64,000 bases of DNA, from contig NZ_AP021846.1 of assembly GCF_009176705.1 (NCBI RefSeq), forward strand, positions 900,001-964,000. Reading direction: 5' to 3'. This DNA comes from Pseudoalteromonas sp. A25. Its GTDB lineage: Bacteria; Pseudomonadota; Gammaproteobacteria; Enterobacterales; Alteromonadaceae. The position numbers and the translations under genes were made by a program. The notes under the pieces were generated by a model. The model ran no database searches. It was not told the origin of the DNA and saw only the letters and a program-made list of their open reading frames with translations. This document shows, piece by piece, positions 36,684 to 45,737 of the stretch (within the stretch, counting starts at the first letter, position 1; every line of letters begins with the position of its first letter).

Positions 36684-38993
36684 TTAGTTGACCACCTTCA
36701 AGTGTGGCTGATTTTCATTTTCACGTTGCTTTTGAGCTTTTAAAAATGCCGTGAATTCATGAGCTGAAAGTGGTTTAGAATAAAAGTACCCTTGGATAGT
36801 TTGACAATTAAGTTGCTCTAACGCGGCTAGCTGCTCAGCCTTTTCTACGCCTTCTGCAACCACGTGTAGGTCTAAGTTGTGTGCAATCGTAACGATAGAA
36901 TCAACCATGTTTCGGCCGCGTTCTGATACCATATCATCCACGAATGCTTTATCTACTTTAAGTGTATTTAATGGGAATTGCTTTAAATAAGCTAAAGAAG
37001 AGTAACCTGTACCAAAGTCATCTATCGCCAAGTGTATGCCGCGAGCAGTGAGTGAGCGCATAATTGAAATTGCTTCTTTTGGATCATCCATAATTGTACC
37101 TTCGGTGATCTCTAGCTCTAAAAAATACGAAGGAAGTTGATTTTTTTGCAAGATAATATCAATTCGAGTCGTGAGGTCCGGTAAACTGAACTGCTTGGCT
37201 GACAAGTTGACTGCGACTCGACCGTCAAAAAGGTCTTGATCTATCCAGCGTTTTACATCTTTGCAAGCTTTGTCCAGAACAACTTCACCAATATCGATAA
37301 TTTGCCCAGTTTCTTCGGCTATGGGTATAAATACGCCAGGGCTAATTATGCCTTTTTTAGGGGTGATAAAGCGCACCAATGCTTCCATTCCTACTAGTCG
37401 CCCAGTTTTAATATCCATCTTGGGTTGGTAATACACAACAAAATGATCTTCTTTTAGGCCAAACCGCATTAAATTTTCAATTTGTAGCCTTTTCACTGCT
37501 TGCTCATTCATTGAATCGTTGAAGAATAAATAGTGGTTACCTTTTTGTTTGGCGTGATACATTGCTGTATCCGCATTTTTTAGCAGTATCTCGGGCGTAG
37601 AGCCATCATCTGGGAATAATACAATACCGACAGATGAGGTAATGACTAGCTCATGGTTTGCCATTTTAAATGGTGTCGCAATTGCGGCTAGAAACTGTTT
37701 TGCAGCCCGAGTGATAGTATGAATGTCATTGGTGCCGGCCATAACCAGCGCAAATTCATCTCCACCCAGTCTATACAAAGTATCTTTCTGGCGTACCAGT
37801 TTACTCAAACGCATAGCCAGTTTTGCGAGTAGACTGTCTCCGAGTTGATGGCCTAACGAATCGTTAATTTTTTTGAAGTTATCTAGGTCAAAAACGAGTA
37901 GGGCATGGTGAGTATCTTGGTGGGCTAGCTTCTTTAAATTGGTAAAAAATAGGTTACGATTTGGTAAGCCTGTCGTTCGATCTCTGTTTGAAAGGTTATG
38001 AAGCTGAGATTCTGCTTTTTTGCGCTCGGTTAAATCTGAATAGACGACGACATAGTTGGTAATTTGTCCGTGATTATTCTTAATTTCATCAATTGTGACT
38101 TCAATTGGCAGTAACGTATTTTTATGGTTGCGAAGCCTTAACTCTTCTTGCCAGTGCTCGGTTTCCTTTAAGCTTACTTTTACTTGGTTAATATAGCGCT
38201 CGTCATAGCCGGGTAAGCTGAACATATTACCAATATATTGCTCTCTTCTACCACCAAACAGTACGAGGTAACTTGGGTTTAAGTCAACGAGTCGAAATTG
38301 CTTGTCGTAAATTGCGATGGCGTCAGTTAGAGATTCAACACACTTGGCGAATAAGTTGAGACGCTCTTCGGTACTTTTTAGATGGCTAATATCTCTTATC
38401 GTGCCGGTCATTCTCAGAGGGTTAAGATTATTATCTTTTTCTATTATTTTGCCTCTGTCGAGCACCCAATGATATTGGTTTAAACTATCTTTGAGTCGAT
38501 AACTGGCTTCAAAAAAAGCTGTTTTCTCAGAAAAGTGTTGTTTTAGAAGCCTATCAACAAGCACCAAGTCTTGTGGGTGTATAAGATGTGCATTTGGAAT
38601 AAAATGCGCTTTTTCACCAATAGGCATCATATACCTATCGTTTATACGAACCACCTCTCCAGTGGCAATGTTCCAATCCCATAAAGTATCGCCACTGCCT
38701 TCAACGGTGCTTTTTAACCTTTGCTCTGAAAGTTGTAAGGCTACTTGTGTACGTTTGAGTTTAGTGTTGCTATAAAGTAAATAGATAGAGAAGAGAAAAA
38801 AAGCCATACAAAACCCGCCCCAGAGAGGATCTAGGTGGTTTAGCTGTTGATTTAAATTGAGTGCTAATGATGAAGGAGTAAGCACTAAGTTCAACAGCAT
38901 CATGATGATTATTGCTTTTATTGTTTGTTTTATCATAGATGCATATTTCTTTCTTCGCAGCTCTAATCTAAATGAAGCGAGTGAATGAGTCAA
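36684..38993 (-). CDS. PAS-PAS-GGDEF-EAL cyclic-di-GMP signalling protein
   Basis: Two membrane helices near the N-terminus (about 20-45 and 58-74), two PAS domains (about 85-210 and 215-330), GGDEF domain (about 335-495) and EAL domain (about 510-755). The diguanylate cyclase site is GGDEF at 410-414, with a product-inhibition site RQKD at 401-404, exactly five residues ahead. The phosphodiesterase motifs are EALVRF (E537), DDFGTGYSSLAYL and AEGVE. Both activities therefore look possible; which dominates cannot be read. An in-frame ATG at 38936 would start directly at the first membrane helix and is a good alternative start. Confidence 0.93.
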   Translation of the reverse strand: MTHSLASFRLELRRKKYASMIKQTIKAIIIMMLLNLVLTPSSLALNLNQQLNHLDPLWGGFCMAFFLFSIYLLYSNTKLKRTQVALQLSEQRLKSTVEGSGDTLWDWNIATGEVVRINDRYMMPIGEKAHFIPNAHLIHPQDLVLVDRLLKQHFSEKTAFFEASYRLKDSLNQYHWVLDRGKIIEKDNNLNPLRMTGTIRDISHLKSTEERLNLFAKCVESLTDAIAIYDKQFRLVDLNPSYLVLFGGRREQYIGNMFSLPGYDERYINQVKVSLKETEHWQEELRLRNHKNTLLPIEVTIDEIKNNHGQITNYVVVYSDLTERKKAESQLHNLSNRDRTTGLPNRNLFFTNLKKLAHQDTHHALLVFDLDNFKKINDSLGHQLGDSLLAKLAMRLSKLVRQKDTLYRLGGDEFALVMAGTNDIHTITRAAKQFLAAIATPFKMANHELVITSSVGIVLFPDDGSTPEILLKNADTAMYHAKQKGNHYLFFNDSMNEQAVKRLQIENLMRFGLKEDHFVVYYQPKMDIKTGRLVGMEALVRFITPKKGIISPGVFIPIAEETGQIIDIGEVVLDKACKDVKRWIDQDLFDGRVAVNLSAKQFSLPDLTTRIDIILQKNQLPSYFLELEITEGTIMDDPKEAISIMRSLTARGIHLAIDDFGTGYSSLAYLKQFPLNTLKVDKAFVDDMVSERGRNMVDSIVTIAHNLDLHVVAEGVEKAEQLAALEQLNCQTIQGYFYSKPLSAHEFTAFLKAQKQRENENQPHLKVVN

Positions 38994-39266
38994 AGAGATT
39001 TATGTAATATGTGCTTGTTTTAGGTCCTCATGCGGTTTGAAAGGCTGTTTGGTAATGCTTCATAATTATATTAACTGAGCACTTATCTTTTTTAGGTTGG
39101 GTTAGGGGTCTCAAATAGCGATTATTTAAGAAGTTTGCCGCATCGGTAATTCTGCGATGATATCGATTTCAAAATTAGAATAGCCAAAGTTATCACAGCT
39201 CAGTCTTAATGAGTGTTCTGAGGGAGCAATGTGAGCCCGCTGTAGTATTTACAACGGGGTGTATAT

Positions 39267-41939
39267 TTAGTTGCAAAGTAGCACTGCTTTTGGATGTGCG
39301 TGTGAGAAAACCTCTTTTATATAATGGATAAGTTCCTTTTTTTCTAAAGCGTCTAGCTGTTTAACTAGTCTTTTCTGCATATTAAATTGATGGTCATCAT
39401 TGGTAATAGCAATCCAAAACCTTTGTGCTCTTAATCTTAGATTTTTATCTTTTTCGGCAATTTGTAAGCGTAATGCTTGTTTTGCATCCCACCATGCTTC
39501 TTCACTGAGAGAGTCAAGCTGTTCAAGAAAATGCTCAATAAATGCATCATGTTTTATTTTGAGCTGCTCGGTGCTGACGTTAGGTGATTGAATGTAAAAA
39601 GCAACACCAGCTCTGGTATTAAAGGGCGCATAGCCTGCGCCGACCAAGTAGCCGAGTTGCTGTTGAGTTCTCAATGTTTCGAAATATTGTTGACTGATCA
39701 GCTGATTTAGAGCCATCAGAGACACTTTTTCAAAAACATCTGCCGTTTGCGCTTGAATATAGTAAACCAATGCATGCTCGCAGTTAGCCTTTTCAATAAT
39801 ATGTGTTTGGTGGCTATCTAATATTGTTAAGGGACGTTTTAGGTCTTCCAAAATTTCACTGTTGGTAAACAGTTTTCGTAGCTGTTTTTGCATTCCTTGG
39901 GCATGGTGGTGTTGCCAATTACCGTGTAAAAAAGCTTTGATATGGACTGAATCAAAAAACTGGTTCCTAAATTGACAGAACTCATTGAAGCTAATGTTTT
40001 TTAAAGCTTTTGCTAAAGCGGATGGTTCAGGGTTCCAAGGCATTAGCTTAGCGCCTAAAACACTAAAAAGTTCGCTCACAGGTTTATTGTGGTTGTGGTT
40101 TTTCCAGTGTCTGATCAGCTGCTTTTTATACTCTGCAAAACGAGGTGCACTGATCACTGCATGAAGCATATGCTCTAGTAGTTGCAGCGCTAAGGTAATT
40201 TGGTTGCCTGAAAGGCCAGCTGTGTGTAACGTAAGGCCGCCTTGGTGCGAGTTTATGTGATAGTTAAGCCCTGCCAGCTCAGCTGGGTAATATTGCTCTG
40301 CCATGCTGTCCATGAGTAAATCTGCGAATAAACGCGTAAGCGCCATGTGTTTGGTATTTTTGATACTCAGCAATGAGTCTATTTCGATATAAAAGTGGCC
40401 CTTTGTGACGCGAAATGTCGTGTCTTGTTTAAACCAAAAAGCAAAACCGGGTTTATCTTTGAGCAAAGTAGGTGTTCGACTATGTTGGGTGACGTCGTAG
40501 AGCTCATTTTCAACTTGTAAATAGGGGTTCATCTTTGGTAACTGCATTTCAGGCAGCGGTGTGTCGATGTTACTCAATGCATCTAACCATTCATTATTTA
40601 GTTGCTCAACTTGATATGGTGTGTGGTACCACTTCGCTTTGAGTTGTGCTTCGACATTTGGATGGATGAGGACAATACGCATATTTTTTGGTGTTAAATA
40701 ACGACACAGACGTGTATGGAGTGCTTCGTCAAACCCTTGCATGATGTAGTCGCCGTATAGGTAATCTTCACTCTCATAATGATGCATGTTAACACTTATG
40801 TTGCTGACCCATTCTAATAACCGACTCGGCTCTTGGTTATTAAAGGCAATATCCAATAATGTTTTCTTATCTTTGTATAGTTGTGGGAGCAACGCAGTAT
40901 TTTCTTTGATCAACGCAACATATTCAAACAGCATCTCAATGATGTCTTCGTAGTAATCAATGCCTTCATCGGTCAACGCAAAACTGATATTAAAGTCTTT
41001 GAAGTTACTACCACTTATCCCCCCTCCGGCGGATAATGCATTGATCCATCCTTGCTCTTTTAAAATTGAGTACAGTGATCCTTCACCTTCATAACCCAGT
41101 AGATGGGCTAAAAAACTGACGCACTTATGTTTATACATCGCATCGATACCATCCATAGCAAAACTGACTATGAGTTTTTGCATATGCTTTCTTGGTGCGA
41201 TATGCAGCAGTAGTCCTAAGTCTTGCTTTCTATACAATGGCACTTTAATTTGTGCCTTGGGTTGATGAGTGCCTTTTATGGCACTGAATAAAGCGCGTGT
41301 TGTGTTTTCTAGCTCATCTAAAGAGTGTGGACCAGCAACGACTAAAGTCATCCATTGCGCCTGATAGTGCTCTGAAAAAAAGTTCCTGACCTCCTCGGCT
41401 ATACAAACGTCGCGGTTTGCTAGTGTTTGTCGATTACCAACCGAAAATTTTGAAAACGGGTGTAATGGGTTCACCGTTTCTTTGTGAACTTGATAAATTC
41501 GTCTGCCATCATCTTTTATTTTCATTTTAAACTCCGCATCGATGGCATTTCGCTCATTTTCAGTTTGAGAAGCCTCTAAAAGCGGATCAATAAAAAACTC
41601 GGCAAATAGTTCTAATGCAGTAAAAAACTGCTGTTGTGCACAATCGAAAAAGTAGCAACTGTGCTCGGTTCCCGTCCATGCATTGCTTTGCCCACCAGAT
41701 TGGCTGATAAATTGCGAGAAGTGTCCTGGTTGTGGGTGTTGCTTAGTACCCAAAAATAACATATGTTCTAGGAAATGGGCCATTCCTTGACGATCAATAG
41801 GATCATCGAAATGACCTGCATTGACGGTAAGTGCAGCGGCTGATTTATCGCTTGAATAATCACTGACAAGCAAAACTTGTAGACCATTGTCGAGTTTGAG
41901 CTGGTGATATGTGCGATTATCATTATTACTAACTTTCAA
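39267..41939 (-). CDS. M16 insulinase-family zinc peptidase (protease III-like)
   Basis: Four-domain M16A peptidase related to E. coli Ptr and insulysin, which degrade peptides and small proteins. The inverted zinc motif HxxEH is H55-F-L-E58-H59 in GMAHFLEHMLFLGT, with the distal zinc Glu in ENERNAIDAEF about 75 residues on. The C-terminal half has the LRTQQQLGYLVGAGYAP motif typical of the inactive half. At 890 residues it is shorter than E. coli Ptr (962), and the start (KVSNNDNRTYHQLKLDNGL) leaves no room for a signal peptide, so it is probably cytoplasmic, unlike periplasmic Ptr. Confidence 0.92.
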   Translation of the reverse strand: MKVSNNDNRTYHQLKLDNGLQVLLVSDYSSDKSAAALTVNAGHFDDPIDRQGMAHFLEHMLFLGTKQHPQPGHFSQFISQSGGQSNAWTGTEHSCYFFDCAQQQFFTALELFAEFFIDPLLEASQTENERNAIDAEFKMKIKDDGRRIYQVHKETVNPLHPFSKFSVGNRQTLANRDVCIAEEVRNFFSEHYQAQWMTLVVAGPHSLDELENTTRALFSAIKGTHQPKAQIKVPLYRKQDLGLLLHIAPRKHMQKLIVSFAMDGIDAMYKHKCVSFLAHLLGYEGEGSLYSILKEQGWINALSAGGGISGSNFKDFNISFALTDEGIDYYEDIIEMLFEYVALIKENTALLPQLYKDKKTLLDIAFNNQEPSRLLEWVSNISVNMHHYESEDYLYGDYIMQGFDEALHTRLCRYLTPKNMRIVLIHPNVEAQLKAKWYHTPYQVEQLNNEWLDALSNIDTPLPEMQLPKMNPYLQVENELYDVTQHSRTPTLLKDKPGFAFWFKQDTTFRVTKGHFYIEIDSLLSIKNTKHMALTRLFADLLMDSMAEQYYPAELAGLNYHINSHQGGLTLHTAGLSGNQITLALQLLEHMLHAVISAPRFAEYKKQLIRHWKNHNHNKPVSELFSVLGAKLMPWNPEPSALAKALKNISFNEFCQFRNQFFDSVHIKAFLHGNWQHHHAQGMQKQLRKLFTNSEILEDLKRPLTILDSHQTHIIEKANCEHALVYYIQAQTADVFEKVSLMALNQLISQQYFETLRTQQQLGYLVGAGYAPFNTRAGVAFYIQSPNVSTEQLKIKHDAFIEHFLEQLDSLSEEAWWDAKQALRLQIAEKDKNLRLRAQRFWIAITNDDHQFNMQKRLVKQLDALEKKELIHYIKEVFSHAHPKAVLLCN

Positions 41940-42107
41940 ATTGTTGCCGCCGATAAAGAAAATGTAAGCAAAGGGACTCTAGGTGAGCTATCTATAGAGT
42001 GTCAAATTGCTTTAGGTTTAAGAGTCGTTTGTTTTAATATAGCGAACAAACACGGTAATTAGCTACTGGTTATCTGGCAAAGTTTAACAAGAATATTCGA
42101 GAGTGTG

Positions 42108-42575
42108 ATGAAAACTATTCTAATTATGCGTCATGGCGAGGCTGCACCAGCAAAGGTAAGTGACGAATCACGACCTCTGACAGATAGGGGGGTGAATCAA
42201 GCAAAAGAAATGGCTTGGTGGCTAAAAGGTCATTATCAGCCGCAGGCTCTACTTGTTAGCCCATATACAAGAGCGCAGCAGACAGCACAGCAGGTGTTGG
42301 CGATTAATGATGTGGCTTATGTTGAAATTTGCAAGGATATTGTGCCTACTGGTAATGCCGCGTTTGCAATTGATTATCTCGAAACACTGATAAGCCTCAA
42401 TAACCAGTTGGATGTGTGGTTACTGGTTGCGCATATGCCAATAGTGAGTTATTTGGTTGAACAGCTGTGCCCTGAGCAATTACCTATTTTTAATACTGCA
42501 GCTGTGGCTGTAATTGAATATGATGAAGCAGTTCAAAAAGGGGTATTCAAAAGTATGAATTCGCCCTCTCTTTAA
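42108..42575 (+). CDS. sixA: Phosphohistidine phosphatase SixA
   Basis: Histidine-phosphatase superfamily. RHGEA motif at 8-12 (MRHGEAAP), R-P-L-T-D-R-G, the LLVSPYTRAQQTA second motif and the WLLVAHMPIVSYLVEQL third motif with the second catalytic His. E. coli SixA dephosphorylates NPr of the nitrogen phosphotransferase system (earlier work: ArcB Hpt domain). The ATG at 42108 is used rather than the GTG immediately before it; GAGAG precedes. Stands alone upstream of the TonB receptor. Confidence 0.92.
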   Translation: MKTILIMRHGEAAPAKVSDESRPLTDRGVNQAKEMAWWLKGHYQPQALLVSPYTRAQQTAQQVLAINDVAYVEICKDIVPTGNAAFAIDYLETLISLNNQLDVWLLVAHMPIVSYLVEQLCPEQLPIFNTAAVAVIEYDEAVQKGVFKSMNSPSL

Positions 42576-42689
42576 AATTACAGCACTTCACGTTTACGCA
42601 GCTTTCACTGTGTTTCTAAATTGTTTACATCGATGTTTCATAAGTTGGGACGTCATTAATTTACTTTCATTTTAACCATCCTACCGCAA

Positions 42690-42701
42690 GGACATATGTC
42701 C
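42690..42701. promoter_or_regulatory. 12-bp palindrome upstream of the TonB receptor
   Basis: GGACATATGTCC is a perfect palindrome located about 125 bases upstream of the predicted -10 box. Operator-like; the cognate regulator is unknown. Confidence 0.35.
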
Positions 42702-42718
42702 GCATTTTTTTGGTTTTT

Positions 42719-42761
42719 TTGTTGCTAAAAGCTGCAAACGTCGGGCTTCTTGTTGCTAAAA
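42719..42761 (+). promoter_or_regulatory. Paired direct repeats upstream of the TonB receptor promoter
   Basis: TTGTTGCTAAAA occurs at 42719-42730 and again at 42750-42761. The 31-base spacing is close to three helical turns, so both would face the same side of the DNA, as in many activator-binding arrays. Confidence 0.4.
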
Positions 42762-42814
42762 ATTCAAAAAATATTATTTTTTGTTGTTGGCTTGGCAGTA
42801 ATATTTTAATTTGC

Positions 42815-42823
42815 TGCTATAAT
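42815..42823 (+). promoter_or_regulatory. Extended -10 promoter for the TonB receptor
   Basis: TGCTATAAT is a perfect extended -10 element (TGn-TATAAT). No good -35 stands at the right distance, as is usual for activator-dependent or extended -10 promoters. Predicted transcription start near 42830. Confidence 0.55.
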
Positions 42824-42840
42824 GACGGCGTCACGTTCAG

Positions 42841-42875
42841 CCTTACAAATTCGCTTTGCACTCTCGGTTGTAAGG
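42841..42875 (+). promoter_or_regulatory. Leader inverted repeat ahead of the TonB receptor
   Basis: CCTTACAA at 42841-42848 and TTGTAAGG at 42868-42875 are perfect complements around a 19-base loop. The repeat would lie about 10-45 bases into the mRNA leader, over 110 bases before the start codon. Confidence 0.45.
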
Positions 42876-42987
42876 TCCGCGTAAAATAAAAGTCACACGC
42901 GAAAAATTGAACGTACCACGCCAACGTGATACGGCGACCATACTACCGTTGAACAAAAAGAGTGCACACAAAAGGTTAAATCCCAAC

Positions 42988-45288
42988 ATGAAAGCAATGA
43001 AAAGATCTACGTTAGCTACTCTAATTAATGCAACGTTGTTCTCTGCCGTAGCAGGTACTTCATTTTCTACTCTCGCTGCTGAACAAACCCCTGATGCGAA
43101 AAGCAATCAACTTGAAGTGATACAAATCACAGCTCGTAAACGTGTTGAGAATGCGCAGGAAGTACCGGTGAGTGTATCTGCACTTCAAGGAGACAGCCTT
43201 GATGCATACAGCTCTGCGGGTATGGATATTCGCTTTATGAATGCGAAAATTCCAAGCTTATCAGTAGAGTCTTCTTTTGGCCGTACATTTCCACGCTTTT
43301 ATGTTCGTGGACTTGGTAACACGGACTTTGATTTGAATGCGTCGCAACCTGTATCGCTGGTTGTTGATGAAGTTGTGCAAGAAAACCCAATTTTAAAAGG
43401 CTTCCCTGTATTTGATATCGCACGAATTGAAGTACTTCGTGGTCCACAAGGTACCTTGTTTGGTCGTAATACTCCTGCGGGTCTTGTGAAGTTCGACTCA
43501 GTTAAGCCGAGTCAGTCGTTTGATGCTTACGGTGCTGTTTCTTATGGTAGTAAAGGTGCTGTGGACTTTGAAGGTGCAGCTGGTACAGGTTTAACAGACC
43601 GTCTTTCTGCGCGTGTATCTGTACTTTGGCAAGATAAAGAAGACTATATTGATGTTAAAGCGCCAGGTTTTGAGAAAGAAAACTCATTAGGTGGCTACAG
43701 TGAAAAAGCCGCGCGTGTTCAGTTTTTATATGAAGGTGACGACTTTACAGGTCTTTTAAATTATCACGTGCGTGACTTAGATGGCCGTCCAATTGCATTT
43801 CGTGCTAATTTAATCGAAAAGGGTAGCAACAACATTAACCCTATCTACGATAATGATGTGGTCTATCATGATGCGGCATCTCGCTCAACCCAGCAGGTGG
43901 ACTCTAAAGGTCTAAACCTTAAGCTAGAGTGGGACTTAAAAGAGCATACGATCACATCAATTTCAGCTTGGGAGAGTGCAGAAATATACTCTCGAGCAGA
44001 TGTTGATGGCGGTTATGGTGCGGCATTTATTGGTTTTCAAGGGCCTGGAATTATTCCATTCCCATCTGAAACAGCGGATGCAATTCCTGATCACGACCAG
44101 TACACACAAGAATTACGCTTATCAAGTAACTTCTCGGGTGACTTCAATTATCAAGTGGGTGTGTTTTTATTTGAAGAAGACCTAACAATTGAGAGCTTCT
44201 CTTACGATACTTTGAGTTACGATGCTGCGGCAAATAACTATGGCCTACAAAATGGCTATGCAGTACAAAACCAAGATACTTCAGCGTGGGCGTTATTTGG
44301 CTCATTTGATTTCACTGTAACGGATGATCTTAAATTAACCGCAGGTATTCGTTATTCTGATGATGACAAACAGTTTGACGCAAAGCGTACAAAGAGCCCG
44401 GTAGGTGCCGCTGATACTCTCGCTAAAACGGCAAACCCAAGTGACAGTCATGTAAGCTGGGACTTAAGCGCAGCATACAAGTACAGCGATGACATTAATT
44501 TGTTTGCACGTATTGCCAATGGCTTTAGAGCACCGAGTATTCAAGGACGTATCTTGTTTGGTGATGAAGTGACCGTTGCTGAGTCGGAAACGACGAACTC
44601 GATTGAAGCAGGTATTAAGTCAGATGTGCTTGACGGTCAAGGTCGCGTCAATGCAACTGTATTTTACTACCAAATGAATGATCAGCAACTGACAGCTGTA
44701 GGGGGCGGCGCTAACTTTAACCGTTTAGTTAATGCAGATAAAACAACTGGCTATGGTTTTGAGTTAGACACTGAGTGGGTATTAACTGATGAGTTGAACG
44801 CCACGGTTAACTTAAGCTACAACAAAACAGAACTGAAAGACAATGATCTAGCAGTTGCTATTTGTGGTCAGTGTACAGTGACAGATCCAACCTATGAAGT
44901 TCAAGGTCCTTTTGGTCCTGAGAAAAGAGCAATTTTGAATGGCAATAGCTTACCACACGCGCCAGAGTGGATCGCTAACGCTACGCTTCGCTATACCAAA
45001 GAGTTAGAAGGGGGAGACTTCTTCGTATACGGTGATATGTCATATCGCAGTGAAATTGACTTTTTCTTGTATAAGTCAGTTGAGTTTGAAGGTGAAGCAT
45101 TATTCGAAACGGGTATCCGCACAGGTTATATGTGGGCATCAGGCGACAATGAATATGAAGTATCCGCGTTTGTACGTAATTTGTTCGATGAACAAGTGGT
45201 TATTGGTGGTGTAGATTTCAACAATAACACTGGTATGTTGAATGAAGAGCGCTACATAGGAGCCGAGTTCAAAGTGCGTTTCTTCTAA
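42988..45288 (+). CDS. TonB-dependent outer-membrane receptor
   Basis: Takes up an unknown ligand across the outer membrane using TonB energy. From the ATG at 42988 there is a signal peptide (about 1-32, ending STLAAEQ), a TonB-box-like LEVIQITARK, the plug domain (about 50-165, RFYVRGLGNTD.., VVDEVV, IARIEVLRGPQGTLFGRNTPAG) and a 22-strand barrel ending in the aromatic signature FKVRFF. A loop holds a CGQC pair, possibly a disulfide. The long version from TTG at 42907 would bury the signal peptide and is unlikely. No transporter, siderophore or glycan genes lie beside it, so substrate is open. The upstream region is unusually rich in regulatory-looking elements. Confidence 0.93.
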   Translation: MKAMKRSTLATLINATLFSAVAGTSFSTLAAEQTPDAKSNQLEVIQITARKRVENAQEVPVSVSALQGDSLDAYSSAGMDIRFMNAKIPSLSVESSFGRTFPRFYVRGLGNTDFDLNASQPVSLVVDEVVQENPILKGFPVFDIARIEVLRGPQGTLFGRNTPAGLVKFDSVKPSQSFDAYGAVSYGSKGAVDFEGAAGTGLTDRLSARVSVLWQDKEDYIDVKAPGFEKENSLGGYSEKAARVQFLYEGDDFTGLLNYHVRDLDGRPIAFRANLIEKGSNNINPIYDNDVVYHDAASRSTQQVDSKGLNLKLEWDLKEHTITSISAWESAEIYSRADVDGGYGAAFIGFQGPGIIPFPSETADAIPDHDQYTQELRLSSNFSGDFNYQVGVFLFEEDLTIESFSYDTLSYDAAANNYGLQNGYAVQNQDTSAWALFGSFDFTVTDDLKLTAGIRYSDDDKQFDAKRTKSPVGAADTLAKTANPSDSHVSWDLSAAYKYSDDINLFARIANGFRAPSIQGRILFGDEVTVAESETTNSIEAGIKSDVLDGQGRVNATVFYYQMNDQQLTAVGGGANFNRLVNADKTTGYGFELDTEWVLTDELNATVNLSYNKTELKDNDLAVAICGQCTVTDPTYEVQGPFGPEKRAILNGNSLPHAPEWIANATLRYTKELEGGDFFVYGDMSYRSEIDFFLYKSVEFEGEALFETGIRTGYMWASGDNEYEVSAFVRNLFDEQVVIGGVDFNNNTGMLNEERYIGAEFKVRFF

Positions 45289-45314
45289 AGAAGCCTTAAT
45301 GAACATACATGTTG

Positions 45315-45343
45315 AAAAAACCCGCGTTTAATGCGGGTTTTTT
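45315..45343 (+). terminator. Terminator after the TonB receptor gene
   Basis: AAAAAACCCGC, loop GTTTAAT, GCGGGTTTTTT. Confidence 0.92.
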
Positions 45344-45412
45344 ATTGCCTGTAATGAAAAGCATAGCAAGAGCTGATAAAGTCATACAAATCAAATTATG
45401 AAGAGAAAAACT

Positions 45413-45712
45413 ATGTCTGGATTTTGGAATTATCGTGTGATCTTTTGTGAAGCAACGAAAGATGAAGAAGCGCTTTATCAAATTCATGAGGTTGAATATA
45501 ACCTAAATGGTAAGGTTACCAACTGGTCTGAAACGGGCGCAGCGCCTTTTGGACGATCGATAGATGAGCTACAAGCCGATACTGAGCGTTTAAAGTCGGC
45601 ATTCGATAAGCCCATTTTGAAAGTGGTTAGAAAACCAAGAGGCTATGAGCTTGTTGAGGTGGAAAGCGGCTTAGAAGCAAGTGCAGAGCCACCTGCAGGG
45701 CTAAGCGAATAA
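45413..45712 (+). CDS. Small conserved protein of unknown function
   Basis: 99 residues from the ATG at 45413, which has AAGAG upstream; an in-frame ATG at 45398 is less likely. The core FWNYRVIFCEATKDEE..YQIHEVEYNLNGKVTNWSETGAAPFG, followed by S-I-D-E-L..L..AFDKPILK, matches a widespread family of uncharacterised roughly 80-100-residue soluble proteins that begin WNYRV and end with DKPVL. The acidic tail is not conserved. It precedes a HAD phosphatase gene by 25 bases and probably shares its transcript. Function unknown. Confidence 0.75.
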   Translation: MSGFWNYRVIFCEATKDEEALYQIHEVEYNLNGKVTNWSETGAAPFGRSIDELQADTERLKSAFDKPILKVVRKPRGYELVEVESGLEASAEPPAGLSE

Positions 45713-45737
45713 CTTAAACCCGAAAAAGGAGCGAAAG

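Noticed and set aside
42907..42987. Longer TonB receptor starting at TTG 42907
   Set aside because: It would place 27 polar residues before a good signal peptide; the ATG at 42988 gives a normal export signal.
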